The translations under genes were made by a program, and so were the position numbers. Below the pieces are notes generated by a model. That model saw only the letters and a program-made list of their open reading frames with translations, did no database searches and was not told the DNA's origin. From the NCBI RefSeq assembly GCF_024679245.1, contig NC_090184.1:11111233-11175232 (forward strand): a DNA stretch of 64,000 nucleotides, written 5' to 3'. Below, one piece after another: positions 11,055-22,462 of the stretch. The stretch's first letter is position 1. The number at the start of each line of letters is the position of its first letter. The stretch comes from Pseudorasbora parva (Eukaryota; Chordata; Actinopteri; Cypriniformes; Gobionidae).

Positions 11055-11225
11055 AGTTAAGGATAGCTCCTCATTTGTTCATGATTAGTTCATATCTTAA
11101 CTGATCATGAGTTCATGTTGAATTAACTATTAATTCATGTATTAATACATGATTATTCATGTCCTGTTATTGTAAAGTGTTACCGAAATAGGCTACTTTC
11201 TACACTGGTTTTGACCAAAACACCA

Positions 11226-12346
11226 TGTAACAGATAGTTATTTAGCGTTTATATATCGCTTTCATATGTACTACTGTACACCCAAAGCGCTTTACACTCA
11301 TGACAGGGGTCTCTCCTCGGTGAGCAGGGCTACTGAATTACACATGCTTATTATTCTGTAGAGGTGGTGTTTTGTCGCGTGATGACGTAAGGATGAAGCA
11401 CACAATCGATCGTTTTCTGTGCCTGGTGTCTATAAAAGCTTTTCTTTGACTAACAAGGAATTTTCACCTCTGAAACTTACAGGATATTCTATATCAAAAT
11501 CTCAAGGCAAAGTTGATTTCTCAATTCACCACCCCTTTAAGAAGTTTGAAAGCAAGCCAAGCAGTATACTTGATTTATTATTATATTGTTTGCATTGTTG
11601 TATTGTTTTGGATTATATATGTGTGTGTGCAATGTTTGTGAAATTATGTTATCTTTAGTTTTGTTTGTTCTGAGGAGATCAGTTATATATAAAGAGAGAA
11701 GCTGCACATAAACTACACTGAAGACATTCAACATTACCATTAAACAAGCACAAAAAACCCCCATCCATTTATACCAGGTCATTCACCCGGAAACACAAAC
11801 AGTGATGCTAAAAATGGAAAGACTGAATTGAGTCAGTGGCTTATGTAAGTGTGACCCTTGTCATGACGCAGTGTTCCTTCTCTGAGGGGCTACATCATGT
11901 CAAAGTAACTTGCATCACAATATATATGTATTTTTTCTAACCAAAGGATCAGATATTAGACAAAGGTATTTTCAAGACTGATGTGGAAAGGGTAGCTTGT
12001 CTACCACCCTCAAACATGTATGCCTGTATATCTATGTCTATGAAATTTAGTGTCAGCCCAGATCATGAGTCTTATTCAAAGTCAAATTGTCACTGAACTA
12101 AAGTCAAGGACTTACAGAACAACCTTTACAGATAATGCAATCTCATAAAATTATACAAGATACAAGATGGTAGAGTCTAGACAGGAGTCAAGGTTTGACT
12201 GGTAAAGGGCATTCCTGTTCAGTAAAACCTATAGAGAGTGATGTATAGAAAATAAGAGAATGAGAAATAACTGAATATTCGGTGACTGAGCTGTTTATGT
12301 GTCATGATGTTCCACCTCATAGTTTACTAAATAACTATCTGTTACA
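11226..12346 (+). mobile_element. Probable 5' LTR of a Gypsy (K02A2.6-like) element
   Basis: The stretch begins TGTAACAGATAGTTATTTAG and ends CTAAATAACTATCTGTTACA, a perfect 20-bp inverted terminus bounded by TG...CA. TATATATAAAG lies in the middle (11,684-11,694), and a primer-binding-like TGGTGTCAGAAG follows at once. A gag relic on the same strand lies 0.8 kb downstream. These are the expected parts of an LTR, 1,121 bp long. Against this, the inverted match continues 6 bp outside (ACACCA/TGGTGT), which could mean TIRs of a DNA transposon. I see no second LTR. Confidence 0.6.
11684..11694 (+). promoter_or_regulatory. TATA box inside the probable LTR
   Basis: TATATATAAAG, followed by a purine-rich GAGAGAAGCTGCACATAAAC stretch as expected at a U3/R boundary. 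Its support comes only from its place in the LTR. Confidence 0.45.
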
Positions 12347-12358
12347 TGGTGTCAGAAG
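12347..12358 (+). promoter_or_regulatory. Probable primer-binding site
   Basis: TGGTGTCAGAAG abuts the LTR end CA directly. The TGG start is typical of tRNA-primed sites, pairing with a tRNA 3' CCA. It supports the LTR reading of 11,226-12,346. Confidence 0.55.
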
Positions 12359-13140
12359 GGTTTTCACAACCTGAAAAGAAGTAATAAGAAGCAAGTGTCC
12401 AGGATTAAGAGCAAGTCACTGACACCTTATGACATACCTTATAATCATATGAAATTTGTGTATAATCACTCATTAAATTCTAACATAGTAGAGATTATAA
12501 AAAGAAAGAAATTAAGTATTGAAACCGCCAGTAGGGGGCAGCGATTCACTGTTTAAATGAATGAGCCACTTAAATCGTTCATTCATCCAATACGTTCAAA
12601 AGTCAGATTGATTTAGGAAGAAAACAGACACAGATGTTAATACTTTTGTCAGTGATAATTACAGACACTATTGAAAAATGAACTAGCAAAGCAGACAGCT
12701 GTTTTGGTAACTTACTGATAGTTGTAGGGCATATAAATATATTGAAATGGATGAGCTAGCTAAATATTTTATGTCATGTGTACTTAGCTATTACACAAAA
12801 TTCTCATACCTCATTCTCAGTACATGCTTTATTTTTTTTTGCATCCCTCTCTGACCAGCAGTTAAATATAGTCCGCTGTCCAGCACTTCTCTTCATTTTT
12901 GGCGCTAACGTTACCCGTGTCTCTCCCATTCAAACACCACTCTCGTTGTTTTGGTGAAAGTGTGACTCGCTGGTTGGGCGTTACCAATCGATTCAATGGA
13001 GGGGGAGTATTTTTTGTCAGATTTATTATGATAAAGTCATATTTGATTAGGAACAATTTTTTTGCTACAAAATAAATAAATTCTACATATTTTTCATTTG
13101 ATCTACTGTGATTTTCATGTTGAAAAATTGGGTGGGGTGG
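12359..13140. other. Leader of the Gypsy element with small insertions
   Basis: No gene is seen. A 'cgccagtagggggcagcg' word near 12,526 is a common fish repeat motif, so part of this leader is probably a later insertion. A G-rich run (GGTGGGGTGGGGTGGGGGGG) sits at about 13,130-13,150. Confidence 0.4.
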
Positions 13141-13151
13141 GGTGGGGGGGG

Positions 13152-13640
13152 GAAGTCAAGAAGGCTTTAAGTGAGCACTTAATTGGCAGGCATAATGTCA
13201 TTTACAAGAGAGCTAATTTCAATAGCAGATTTCAACAGCCTGGTGAATCAGCAGAGAGTTTTATCACGGACATGTATAAGCTTGCAGAACACTGCAGATA
13301 TGGTGATCTACACAAGGAAATGATCAGAGACCGTATTGTAGTGAGCATAACAGATGCAAAGCTCTCAGAAAAACTGTAACTTGATCCAAATTTGACATTG
13401 GCTAAAACGATAACTCAAGTAAGACAAAATGAAGAAATAAAACATCAGCAGCTAGTAATTGTACAAGAAAAGTCTGATGTGAAAGAAGTAAGTGTTGATG
13501 CAGTCATGACAAAGAGAACATTTAAAGCAAGAATGACAACAATGAGAGCTGAGGGGACAGCACAAAGAATGCGATGTATAAAACATAAAACAGTGTATGA
13601 AAATAAAACAGATGGATTCCTGTAAAAGATGTGGGCCAAC
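13152..13640 (+). pseudogene. Gypsy (K02A2.6-like) gag relic
   Basis: A frame on the plus strand reads ANFNSRFQQPGESAESFITD, then CRYGDLHKEMIRDRIVVSI and LTLAKTITQVRQNEEIK. This is the capsid region of Gypsy elements of the K02A2.6 type, unlike copies 1-3. A single in-frame TAA at 13,377-13,379 replaces a sense codon. CKRCGP, the first half of a CCHC knuckle, appears in a shifted frame at about 13,613. The element is cut off near 13,695. It lies downstream of and in line with the LTR and primer-binding site at 11.2-12.36 kb. Confidence 0.75.
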
Positions 13641-13767
13641 ATGAATGAACCAGGTGAGCAGTACAAAGCAATGTTCCCCAAATTCATATTGTGCTGACCA
13701 ATCGTAGCACGTTCTCGCTCCAACCAATCACGTTTTGGCCAGTGCCGCTGAAAAACAGAGTTACGAC

Positions 13768-13867
13768 CACTGATCTATATAAATCTATATAACTCTATAT
13801 ATCTCTATATATCTATAACTATATATATATAACTCTATATATCTATATAACTCTATATAGATCAGTG
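13768..13867. repeat. AT-rich self-palindromic block, left copy
   Basis: It starts CACTGATCTATATA and ends TATATAGATCAGTG, so the block folds on itself. Between these lie repeated ATCTATATAACTCTATAT units. The right-hand counterpart is at 17,387-17,462. Confidence 0.8.
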
Positions 13868-14763
13868 ATTAGGAAACTCTGAGGAATGCAAAGCGCGTAT
13901 CACGGAGTGAGCAATAATTCCAGCATTAAACACCATTCATTTCAGTGTTGGATATCTCAAGTGCACTCGCTGGAAAATTGATGAAATTCATGCATATTTT
14001 GAGATTTTATGGCATTATTGGCCTCTCAGGTATATTGACATAAGATGTTTTTTAGGAAGCATATTAGAGTTGATTTATATTGATTTCGTTTTTGTTATAT
14101 CTATACTGATTTCGTTGCTATGCAACGTGGGGGAGAGGACTCTGGCGTTGTCTGTTCGCCACTTCTCCACACACAAATCATGTTACTGTACAGTTAGATT
14201 TAGATGTTATTTTATTTTATTATGTTTGTGACTAGTCTAATAGTCAGAGCTACAATTGGGACTGTTACTGATTGCTGGCAGCCACTGAGAGGACGTTGTT
14301 TGCCGTTTTCCAACGCTTCTCTGAAGTTTATGTTTGAATAGTTGCGGTTGGTACTGGTTTGAAGGACATTTGATGTTGCTCAGTGCGACTGCTCTCTCTC
14401 CTGGGTCTTGGCTGCTCACTGGCGGTCTCCCACAGGCTTGAGCTGCATGGTGGCTGAAGTTTGCACCGGGCTAGCGTCATCAGCGTCCGGCGTGATGTTG
14501 GAATGTTTCGCTTCTTGGCTGCTGAGTCTCGGCTGCTGAGTCTCGGCTGTGTCGCTGTTCGGCAATGCGGCCGTGGAATGGCTTGGACTTCTGCGCCGAA
14601 CCCGGTGTGTCCACAGAAGTGCCAGGAAAACTTAGTTTACCTCCTGCATGGTGCTGCGGCGATCCCCATCATCTGATCTTCAGCTGTCATACCTCGACAA
14701 CGTCATCAGGACACTGCCGAATTGGGAATATGGCAAAAGAGCCTCTAACGCTGGGAGAATCTA

Positions 14764-16222
14764 CAGGTCCTTCTCAAAAAATTAGCATATTGTGATAAAG
14801 TTCATTATTTTCCATAATGTAATGATATAAATTAAACTTTCATATTTTTTAGATTCACTGCACACCAACTGAAATATTTCAGGTCTTTTATTGTTTTAAT
14901 ACTGATGATTTTGGCATACAGCTCATGAAAACCCAAACTTCCTATCTCAAAAAATTAGCATATCATGAATAGGTTCTCTAAACGAGCTGTTAACCTAATC
15001 ATCTGAATCAACTAATTAACTCTAAACACCTGCAAAAGATTCCTGAGTCTTTTAAAAACTCCCAGCCTGGTTCATTACTCAAAACCGCAATCATGGGTCC
15101 GCAACATCTGCCGACCTGACTGCGGTAAAGAAGGCCATCATTGACACCTTCAAGCGAGAGGGTAAGACACAGAAATACATTTCTGAACGAATAGGCTGTT
15201 CCCAGAGTGCTGTATCAAGGCACCTCAGTGGGAAGTCTGTGGGAAGGAAAAAGTGTGGCAAAAAACGCTGCACGACGAGAAGAGGTGACCGGACCCTGAG
15301 GAAGATTGTGGAGAAGGACCGATTCCAGACCTTGGGGGACCTGCGGAAGCAGTGGACTGAGTCTGGAGTAGAAACATCCAGAGGCACCGTGCACAGGCAT
15401 GTGCAGGAAATGGGCTACAGGTGCCACATTCCCCAGGTCAAGCCACTTTTGGGCTACAGAGGAGCAGCACTGGACTGTTGCTCAGTGGTCCAAAGTACTT
15501 TTTTTCGGATGAAAGCAAATTTTGCATGTCATTTGGATATCAAGGTGTCAGAGTCTGGAGGAAGACTGGGGAGAAGGAAATGCCCAAATTCCTGAATTCC
15601 AGTGTCAAGTACCCACAGTCAGTAATGGTCTGGGGTGCCATGTCAGCTGCTGGTGTTGGTCCACTGTGTTTTATCAAGGGCAGGGTCAATGCCACTGGTA
15701 AATGGTTTACTGACCATGGTATTACTGTGCTCAATTGGCCTGCCAACTCTCCTGACCTGAACCCCATAGAGAATCTGTGGAATATTGTAAAGAAAAAGTT
15801 GAGACGCAAGACCCTACACTCTGGATGAGCTTAAGGCCGCTATCGAAGCATCCTGGGCCTCCATAACACCTCAGCAGTGCCACAGGCTGATTGCCTCCAT
15901 GCCACGCCGCATTGAAGCAGTCATTTCTGCAAAAGGATTCCCGACCAAGTATTGAGTGCATAACTGAACATAATTATTTGAAGGTTTACTTTTTTTGTAT
16001 TAAAAACACTTTTCTTTTATTGGTCGGATGAAATATGCTAATTTTTTGAGACGGGATTTTGGGTTTTTATGAGCCAAAATCATCAGTATTAAAACAATAA
16101 AAGACCTGAAATATTTCAGTTGGTGTGCAATGAATCTAATATATGAAAGTTTAATTTTTATCATTACATTATGGAAAATAATGAACTTTATCACAATATG
16201 CTATTTTTTTTAGAAGGACCTG
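14764..16222 (+). mobile_element. Tc1-like element, copy 2, with both TIRs
   Basis: TA dinucleotides flank it (14,762-14,763 and 16,223-16,224). The outer ends CAGGTCCTTCTCAAAAAATT and its mirror are inverted repeats of about 200 bp. An inner repeat of CTCAAAAAATTAGCATAT lies at about 14,946 and is mirrored near 16,036. This is the IR/DR arrangement of fish Tc1 elements. The transposase inside is broken. Confidence 0.92.
15092..15826 (+). pseudogene. Tc1 transposase relic, copy 2
   Basis: A frameshifting insertion just after the ATG at 15,093 destroys the start. The DNA-binding half reads KKCGKKRCTTRRGDRTLRKI. A frame change near 15,480 moves the catalytic half to another frame. FSDESKFCMSFG (first Asp) and NWPANSPDLNPIENLWNIV (third acid, Glu) are present. 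Between GRVNAT and GKWFTDHG the segment carrying the second catalytic Asp is deleted; copy 1 retains the start of that segment. The element cannot make transposase. Confidence 0.88.
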
Positions 16223-16324
16223 TATAATAATTCTATATTTTTACTTGATATTAATTTTTTTGTTATTTGTTCCCTTTTGTTGCACTTTGAGATACTTCGG
16301 AATGAAAAGTGCATTATAAATAAA

Positions 16325-16349
16325 ATCTATTATTATTATTATTATTATG

Positions 16350-16400
<51 letters not shown>
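16325..16400. repeat. (ATT)n microsatellite
   Basis: About 24 ATT/TTA units with one G interruption. It follows the AAAGTGCATTATAAATAAA tail of a LINE-like 3' end. Confidence 0.9.
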
Positions 16401-16403
<3 letters not shown>

Positions 16404-17386
16404 TGTTATAATAGATCGTCAGACTCACTTTAGATAACGTGAGATCACTGCTTAAGCTATTATATCCAGATGCTATCTGTCATTTCAACAGTTTTTAGAT
16501 TCTCTGAGATCTTTCTGTCAAATGCGTTTATATTCATTCAATGATTAATGTATCTAGTGCCTGAATGTAAAAAGTTGAATAAATTGGTTGCCCTGATTTT
16601 TAACCACCATTTAAAAATCCTTTCTTGGGTAAATTATAGCCTATTCTAGCATCATTCCTTTATATTCACCTGTTGTGTAGGCTTCGAGTATTTTTAAAAT
16701 TAAAAATAAAACACTATGCCAGTAGATGGCGGAAGAGGAACACATGCGGCTCATTAGCCTTTTTTTCTATTTTGAATTAATTTTTATAGTTAATCAGATT
16801 TATACCACTAAAATAACAATTTTTGTTACTTTTTGTACTGGAATGATAATAGGCTAATTAGGGAACATTACAAATGAAAAACAAATATCTGACTACTTCA
16901 CGATAAATCTTTATTTAAATCAGGTCTGTGCTGTTTGTTATGATGAGAGGATTTGTAGATAGTGGGATTCGTGTAAAAACTTCCACTAAAATGAATTTAG
17001 CGTTTTGAGACTGTCTGAAACTTGTTTTGATCGATACTGAGAGGATTCTCATTAACGGTAAATTAAACATATGATTGGTTATTATTTTCAATAGAAATGC
17101 ACGTGATTGGCTACAACACTCAAAGCTGTAAAATCATATGTTGTTCTCTCGTGACCCAAATGAAGATTAAAGTTGTCTCTTCATCTCTCCTCAGAATAAA
17201 ATGCTACTGTAAAGTCTTGGCGAAGTCAATGCACATATTGTGTTAATATTTGCCAGACATTGCTGCAAATATAGTGAAAATGCTGTCTATCCTGCTTAAT
17301 CCTATTTAATCAGATTGACAGCGCGGAGTTGTTTGGAACTATTGAGAGCTCTATGGCTCTGGTCAGCACGATATGGCCGTTATCTG
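16400..17386. other. No gene seen
   Basis: AT-rich, with only short unsupported ORFs. It lies inside the candidate composite element. Confidence 0.4.
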
Positions 17387-17462
17387 ATTATATAGATATA
17401 TAGAGTTATATAGATATATAGAGTTATAGATATATAGAGTCATATAGATTTATATAGATCAG
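17387..17462. repeat. AT-rich block, right copy
   Basis: Tandem TATAGATATATAGAGT units ending GATTTATATAGATCAG, inverted relative to 13,768-13,867. Confidence 0.8.
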
Positions 17463-17694
17463 TAGTCTGATGTGGTCATAGTCAATTCTAGTCAGAATAT
17501 GAGTCTGAAACTGCTCCATTGGGCTGTGATTATGGGGCGTGTTTCAACCGAACCAGGAAAGACATCAGTTGGATAGAGCTACAAGTTTGTGTCTCTTGAA
17601 TAAACACCTCTTGTTGAAAGTATCGGGGTCCAGCATGGCCACCTCTTGATATGAATGAATGAATGAAACTTGTTTCATGTGTGTGGGAGATAGA

Positions 17695-17807
<113 letters not shown>

Positions 17808-17980
17808 TGCGTTTTTGTTGCAGAATTGATTTTGGACAGTTTTTGAATAACTAAAAAACATGCATGTCTATATGCTTGACTTTTATTGATCACTGAAATA
17901 GCATTCAATTCAAAAGCATTACATTATATATTGACATTATTATATTGACTTTTAATTTACCACTAAACTGTTCCAGATTG

Positions 17981-17983
<3 letters not shown>

Positions 17984-18058
<75 letters not shown>
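17984..18058. repeat. (TA)n microsatellite, about 75 bp
   Basis: Uninterrupted TA repeat 180 bp after the CA tract. Confidence 0.98.
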
Positions 18059-18060
<2 letters not shown>

Positions 18061-18415
18061 CTTTAGAGAAGCCTAGATTTGTTTTTCCAGAACACGAATG
18101 AAAGAAAGTAAATGGCCAAATGACTGTAATCCTGTTATTTTGCAAAGGCTAGTGGCATATGTTTGTTCCTGATATAGCCTAATCTGACATGATTTTACTT
18201 GTACAGAAACAAAGATGCACTCATATTTTCTTAATAAAATGTCAAGTAATAAAATCTAGTTGCTTTTACATTTTTACTGAGGATTCTAAATAGTAACTAT
18301 TCTTAGATATGTTGCCTATGTGTACTTACATTTTGTTTGTTTGGATATGTTAGACTAATAGGTAAAGGTTGGTCCCACAATAATATATATTTTTTTTCTC
18401 TCTATATCTCGCAAC

Positions 18416-18418
<3 letters not shown>

Positions 18419-18482
<64 letters not shown>
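18419..18482. repeat. (AG)n microsatellite, 64 bp
   Basis: Uninterrupted AG repeat followed by a short TG run. It is the third long dinucleotide tract within 800 bp. Confidence 0.98.
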
Positions 18483-18484
<2 letters not shown>

Positions 18485-18489
18485 TGTGT

Positions 18490-20164
18490 GTATAGGGGCA
18501 GTATTTTGTGTCGCAATGTCTTCACGGACAGAATCGCAGAAGGAAATACAAATAAAAAATGAATGAACACGACGCCAACTACTCGACTGCAACAAACGCC
18601 AAACTCACATGTAAGAATGTTTCATTTATTCCTCTCCGGTAACACATTGTTAAATATTAATGAAAACGCGCGTGTGTATGTAATATGTGAGACGGTTACT
18701 GACCATGACAGCTACCTGCGAAGGAAAACTCGACTTGACGTCTCTTACGAAGCGTTAATGCTAAAATGAAAATACTTTATTGGAGATATATGTTAGCCTA
18801 CCGTTCATGTCGTGTCGTTGCGTTACGGAATACGTTTCGCTCAAGGACGTACACACTACACAGGCCTGCAGAAAAGATAGGAATGACTGCCTGCCTCATG
18901 TTAGCGCAACCCTGGACAGCAGATTGTTTATCTATGCTAAAGGCTCGTTACTTATGCCCATCGATCACCCTTACAAGCGAATGTTGTCCTGGTATACACC
19001 CTATATAGCCTAATGTTTTGTTTGGTAACCTAGTATGTGCTTTGGTGCATGTTATCTGTTTTAAGTCAAAATATTATTTAAAATATTTATTTAAATGAAC
19101 CCAAACACTCAAAAGTAATTAAGTGGCCATGACATGTATTATCAGATCTTTATATCAAGTGTCTGATGAAGTTTTTTTATTTTATTTATTTTTTGTGTTT
19201 TTAAAGTTTTGATGGTCAAGATAGCCAGCGCTGTACTAGAGCTGTATATGTTTGAGATCCTGTGGTAGAGGTAAATTAGCTAACACAACCACAATGACTG
19301 GTTTAATTGCTATAATTGATAATTAGAAGGAAAAAAAAAACTAATGAATCGCACGATCAGGCATGTCATTTAAAATAGCCATGCATTTCTAAAAGTTTAC
19401 TCTTTTGAAAGGGAAAGGGAACCCATAAACCAGGGGCCGGCAAGAATTTGGCCATGGGCCAAAAAAAAAAAAAATAAAAATAAATAAATCTCCACTAGAT
19501 GGCGGGCCAGAATATAGTTTTATATAATTATATTTATAAAAATAAATTGATGAATACAACTAGAATTGCATATGACATATGCATGTGACATACAGTTACA
19601 GTGTCTTTTGTAACTGGTAATGAACTGTTTTAAAAAAAAAAAAAAAAAAATGATACATTAATAAAGCAGTAGTGACATGTAACCTGGCAAGTATCTTCCA
19701 ACCTGCAACACAGACCCCCGTGTGCTAAAACACACTTATGTGGTAGAAGCAGAATGGATAAAAACGAAAAAAATAAGACTTTAGTATTCAGTCTTTATTT
19801 TATTGTTTACTTTATTTTATTACAGTCTTTACTTTATTTATTGAGTATTTTGGTATTCAATTCATACCAAAATAAAACATTGCTGCAAAAAAGTTTTTCA
19901 TACTTTTTTTGAAGGTAAAATTACTAAAGCCCATTAATGGCATGTTCCTCTTTTCATATTGTGAATAATAAATGTGTATTTTAATTTGCTTGTTACACAC
20001 TGGAGTTGTGTATTACAAATTAGTGTAATAATTATTTGACGCTGCCTACTTTTACAATTATTCCTTGGCATCTTCACTTACTAAACTGCATTTGTTTAAT
20101 TGTTTGCATTCTGGAGGTATGGCATTACGTCTTGTGCAGAGTGATGTGTCTTACATTTAAGCTA
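18490..20164. other. No supported gene; possible CpG-containing stretch
   Basis: 18,500-19,010 is richer in CpG than its surroundings and has two overlapping frames of 68-80 codons without recognisable domains. GTAAGAATG at 18,611 could serve as a splice donor, so an untranslated first exon is conceivable but unproven. 19,430-19,650 has A-runs and a 'ctagatggcgggccag' repeat word. Confidence 0.35.
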
Positions 20165-20652
20165 GCACTATCAAAGAGTCTAAAGAGGAATGTCGACAGC
20201 AAAAATAGGCATACAAAGAAGAATGGAAAGTCAACTATGTGTTCATCCTACCTGATTTTGTGAATGCAAAGCCGATGTGTCTTATCTGCAACAAATTTGT
20301 GGCTGTTTGTAAAGAATACAATTTTAGGCGGCACCACGAGACGAAGCAGCATGGCATGCTGGTTGTCTTGTCAATATTTTTGATAAAAAGGAAGGTGAAT
20401 TTAGTTTGTAATTGTTCACGTGTTGGTGCTGAGGCCCCGCAATATAAGCAAACGTTTCAATGGTTCACTGTTTGTTTTATCATACCAGACATTTCATGAT
20501 GGTAATTTTAGAGGCATGTCTAGCTATACATTCCACAGACTCTTTTAAATGTCTTTCAGAACTTTTCAAATTCAAAGCTCTCAATTCATACCAAAATAAA
20601 ACATTGCTGCAAAAAAGTTTTCATACTTTTTTTGAAGGTAAAATCACTAAAG
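19857..20652. repeat. Direct repeat pair of about 72 bp
   Basis: 19,857-19,929 and 20,581-20,652 are nearly identical (TCATACCAAAATAAAACATT, then TTTTTGAAGGTAAAA). They are 724 bp apart and flank the BED-finger hAT relic. This may be a duplication internal to the element. Confidence 0.8.
20165..20375 (+). pseudogene. BED-type zinc finger of a domesticated-like hAT transposase, relic
   Basis: The frame beginning near 20,222 reads VNYVFILPDFVNAKPMCLIC, then NKFVAVCKEYNFRRHHETKQ. This is the C-x2-C...H-x4-H finger of hAT transposases related to the GTF2IRD2/FAM200/SCAND3 group. A frameshift separates it from the preceding KRNVDSKNRH segment. No catalytic hAT domain follows; the sequence becomes unrecognisable after about 20,390. 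Confidence 0.72.
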
Positions 20653-20934
20653 ACAGATTGATTTTGAGCAACTGTTGTTGAAATATCTTTGGTTTGCAAT
20701 GCCCACTATAAGCGGGGCTTTAACTCCGCAAGGGAGTGTGACAATGAGGCTAAAGGCTGCAACTTTTTGCCTAAGCCGCTAAACTAGATTGTCTCTTGAC
20801 ATGAGGGGAGTTTACCTGCACGGCTCTCTCTAGCTCGGCTCTGTTACACTATCATGACAGATAGATTTCAGAACCAGCAGCCACTATCAAAACAATCTGG
20901 CTGCAGGCATGGACCAGATATTATCCCTGGCCAG

Positions 20935-22462
20935 CCTGGTCTCATCCTTAATACGTAGGTATTAATACGTTACTTTCAAAGAGACTAAACGTATGTCTTA
21001 GTACGTTTGGAGAAGTGCTAAAATGTAAAATATAGACGTATTTGCAACATTTAAACGTAGTATTATTACATTTTTACAGCTAAAAAACGTGAAATATTTA
21101 CGAATCCATCATGAAATCTTTTTTTTAAGAATACAAAACTTTATTCTGGTAAAAACATTTTGTTTTGTTATATCATAAAGATATCTATATAATTTCCCTT
21201 TGACCATTTTATTGATTAATCTACGATCCCTTAACACTACCCAAAACCTAAACCTACCAATTTAATACAGAATATAAAGAAAATAAAGGTAAAACGTTGG
21301 AAAATGACGATTTTGGTAACAATATAGCATTAAAAAAAATATTTTGAACGGCTTATCCTACACTTACCCCTAAACCTACCCATAAGCATTTATTAAAACA
21401 ACGTACTGTTATAAATCAAAGCATAACAGACAGCAGTGTACTCACAATAATTTATTTATTGCAAAAATGTCAAAAGCGGTACCAAAAGTAGTTCAAATGA
21501 AGATGTGTTGCAGTCGCAGTCCTCTCTGGTGGTATATAACGTTAATAGTTTTGTATGAGGTACAGAGCAGAATGTTAGCTATTAATCAATGAAAATATTA
21601 ATCCGGCTTCTCTCCGTGAAGTTGCGCGTTTCCCATTTCAAATACAAATCGACTGAAACACGACATGTCAAAATCTGTGACGAATCAGGCGAGAGCCAAT
21701 GAGCGTTCGATGCCACTGCCGTAAATCATGTCGTAACACTTCATGAGGGCGCGTTTTTTAAATTTGAATTTACGAGCGCGAGATTTGATGTTTGCCGTCG
21801 CGCTACTGAGAGGAGATGAAGGCTAATGGAGATGAAGATCACCGGGCTCAATTTTAGATTTGTTTCTCGCAAACATATGGATTCTAACGTTTTGGATTAC
21901 AGCAAACGAATAAAGTGTTGCGTTTTGTGAATTGATGTTGTGTTTTGGTGTATATTGTGATTGCCAGTTGCTGAATAGGAGAAAATGCCTTTTTATGTCT
22001 GACAGCAAACAACAAGCTAAATACTACAAAATGGTTGGCAAGAATGTTATTCATCTGACGGTTTTAAAATTCAGTCTTCTTTTAACATTATCTAGTCACC
22101 CGAAATGAGTTTGTAGTGATGTCACGAGAGCAAAATGTTATTTTATATTAGGTTGATTAACTTAGTAAAATGCATTTAATAAATGTGACTGAAAACATGT
22201 ATTGATGTGACTATTGGATATAAAATAAACAATATTAATGCCACGATTTATGGGAGCCGGTGGCTGGCTGCTTACACGTTAACAGATACGTCGATAATTT
22301 ACATTTTAGTGCTGTCAATACGTCAATATTGTACATTTTAGTGCTGTTAATAAGTCAGTATTGTACGTTTTATTGTGTGTGAAAACGTTAGTAAATGTAC
22401 GTGTAGTAGAATCACACGTAACGTAAAAATACTCACGTATTTTCATGAGATCACGTTGCCCT
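20935..22462. mobile_element. ACGT-rich foldback-like DNA element
   Basis: The left end CCAGCCTGGTCTCATCC, followed by AATACGTAGGTATTAATACG, is imperfectly mirrored by ACGTATTTTCATGAGATCAC and CCCTGG at the right. ACGT words recur throughout the ends. A roughly 40-bp unit (TACATTTTAGTGCTGT plus AATA(C/A)GTC) repeats about three times at 22,291-22,372. No transposase is visible. Boundaries are approximate. Confidence 0.6.

Larger units (their letters stand above)
10080..11183. mobile_element. Foldback-family transposon, interrupted
   Basis: The left part (10,080-10,315) is the reverse complement of 56,255-56,560, sharing blocks such as GGGCCCCCTCAAGTAAAGTC. The right part (11,050-11,183) ends TATTGTAAAGTGTTAC, the same terminus as the element at 94-905, and shares GGATAGCTCCTCATTTGTTC with 57,183-57,203. 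The middle is occupied by another TIR element (10,389-11,054). The left terminus is lost against Gypsy copy 1. Confidence 0.7.
13768..17462. mobile_element. Candidate composite element bounded by inverted 'CTATATAACTCTATAT' blocks
   Basis: The reverse complement of 17,387-17,462 reads CTGATCTATATAAATCTATA and so matches the left block at 13,768. Similar outer words (GACCACTGATC / GATCAG...GTGGTC) also occur at both sides. The interior holds a Tc1 insertion, an (ATT)n tract and otherwise unrecognised sequence. Whether this is one transposon or two independent copies of a repeat cannot be decided by eye. Confidence 0.45.

Noticed and set aside
18350..18595. Ser-Leu repeat ORFs
   Set aside because: Product of the AG microsatellite on the minus strand, with no flanking domain.
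18563..19013. Overlapping ORFs of 68-80 codons near a CpG-richer stretch
   Set aside because: No recognisable domain, overlapping frames of equal quality and no convincing splice structure. Could be a promoter or first exon, but cannot be supported.
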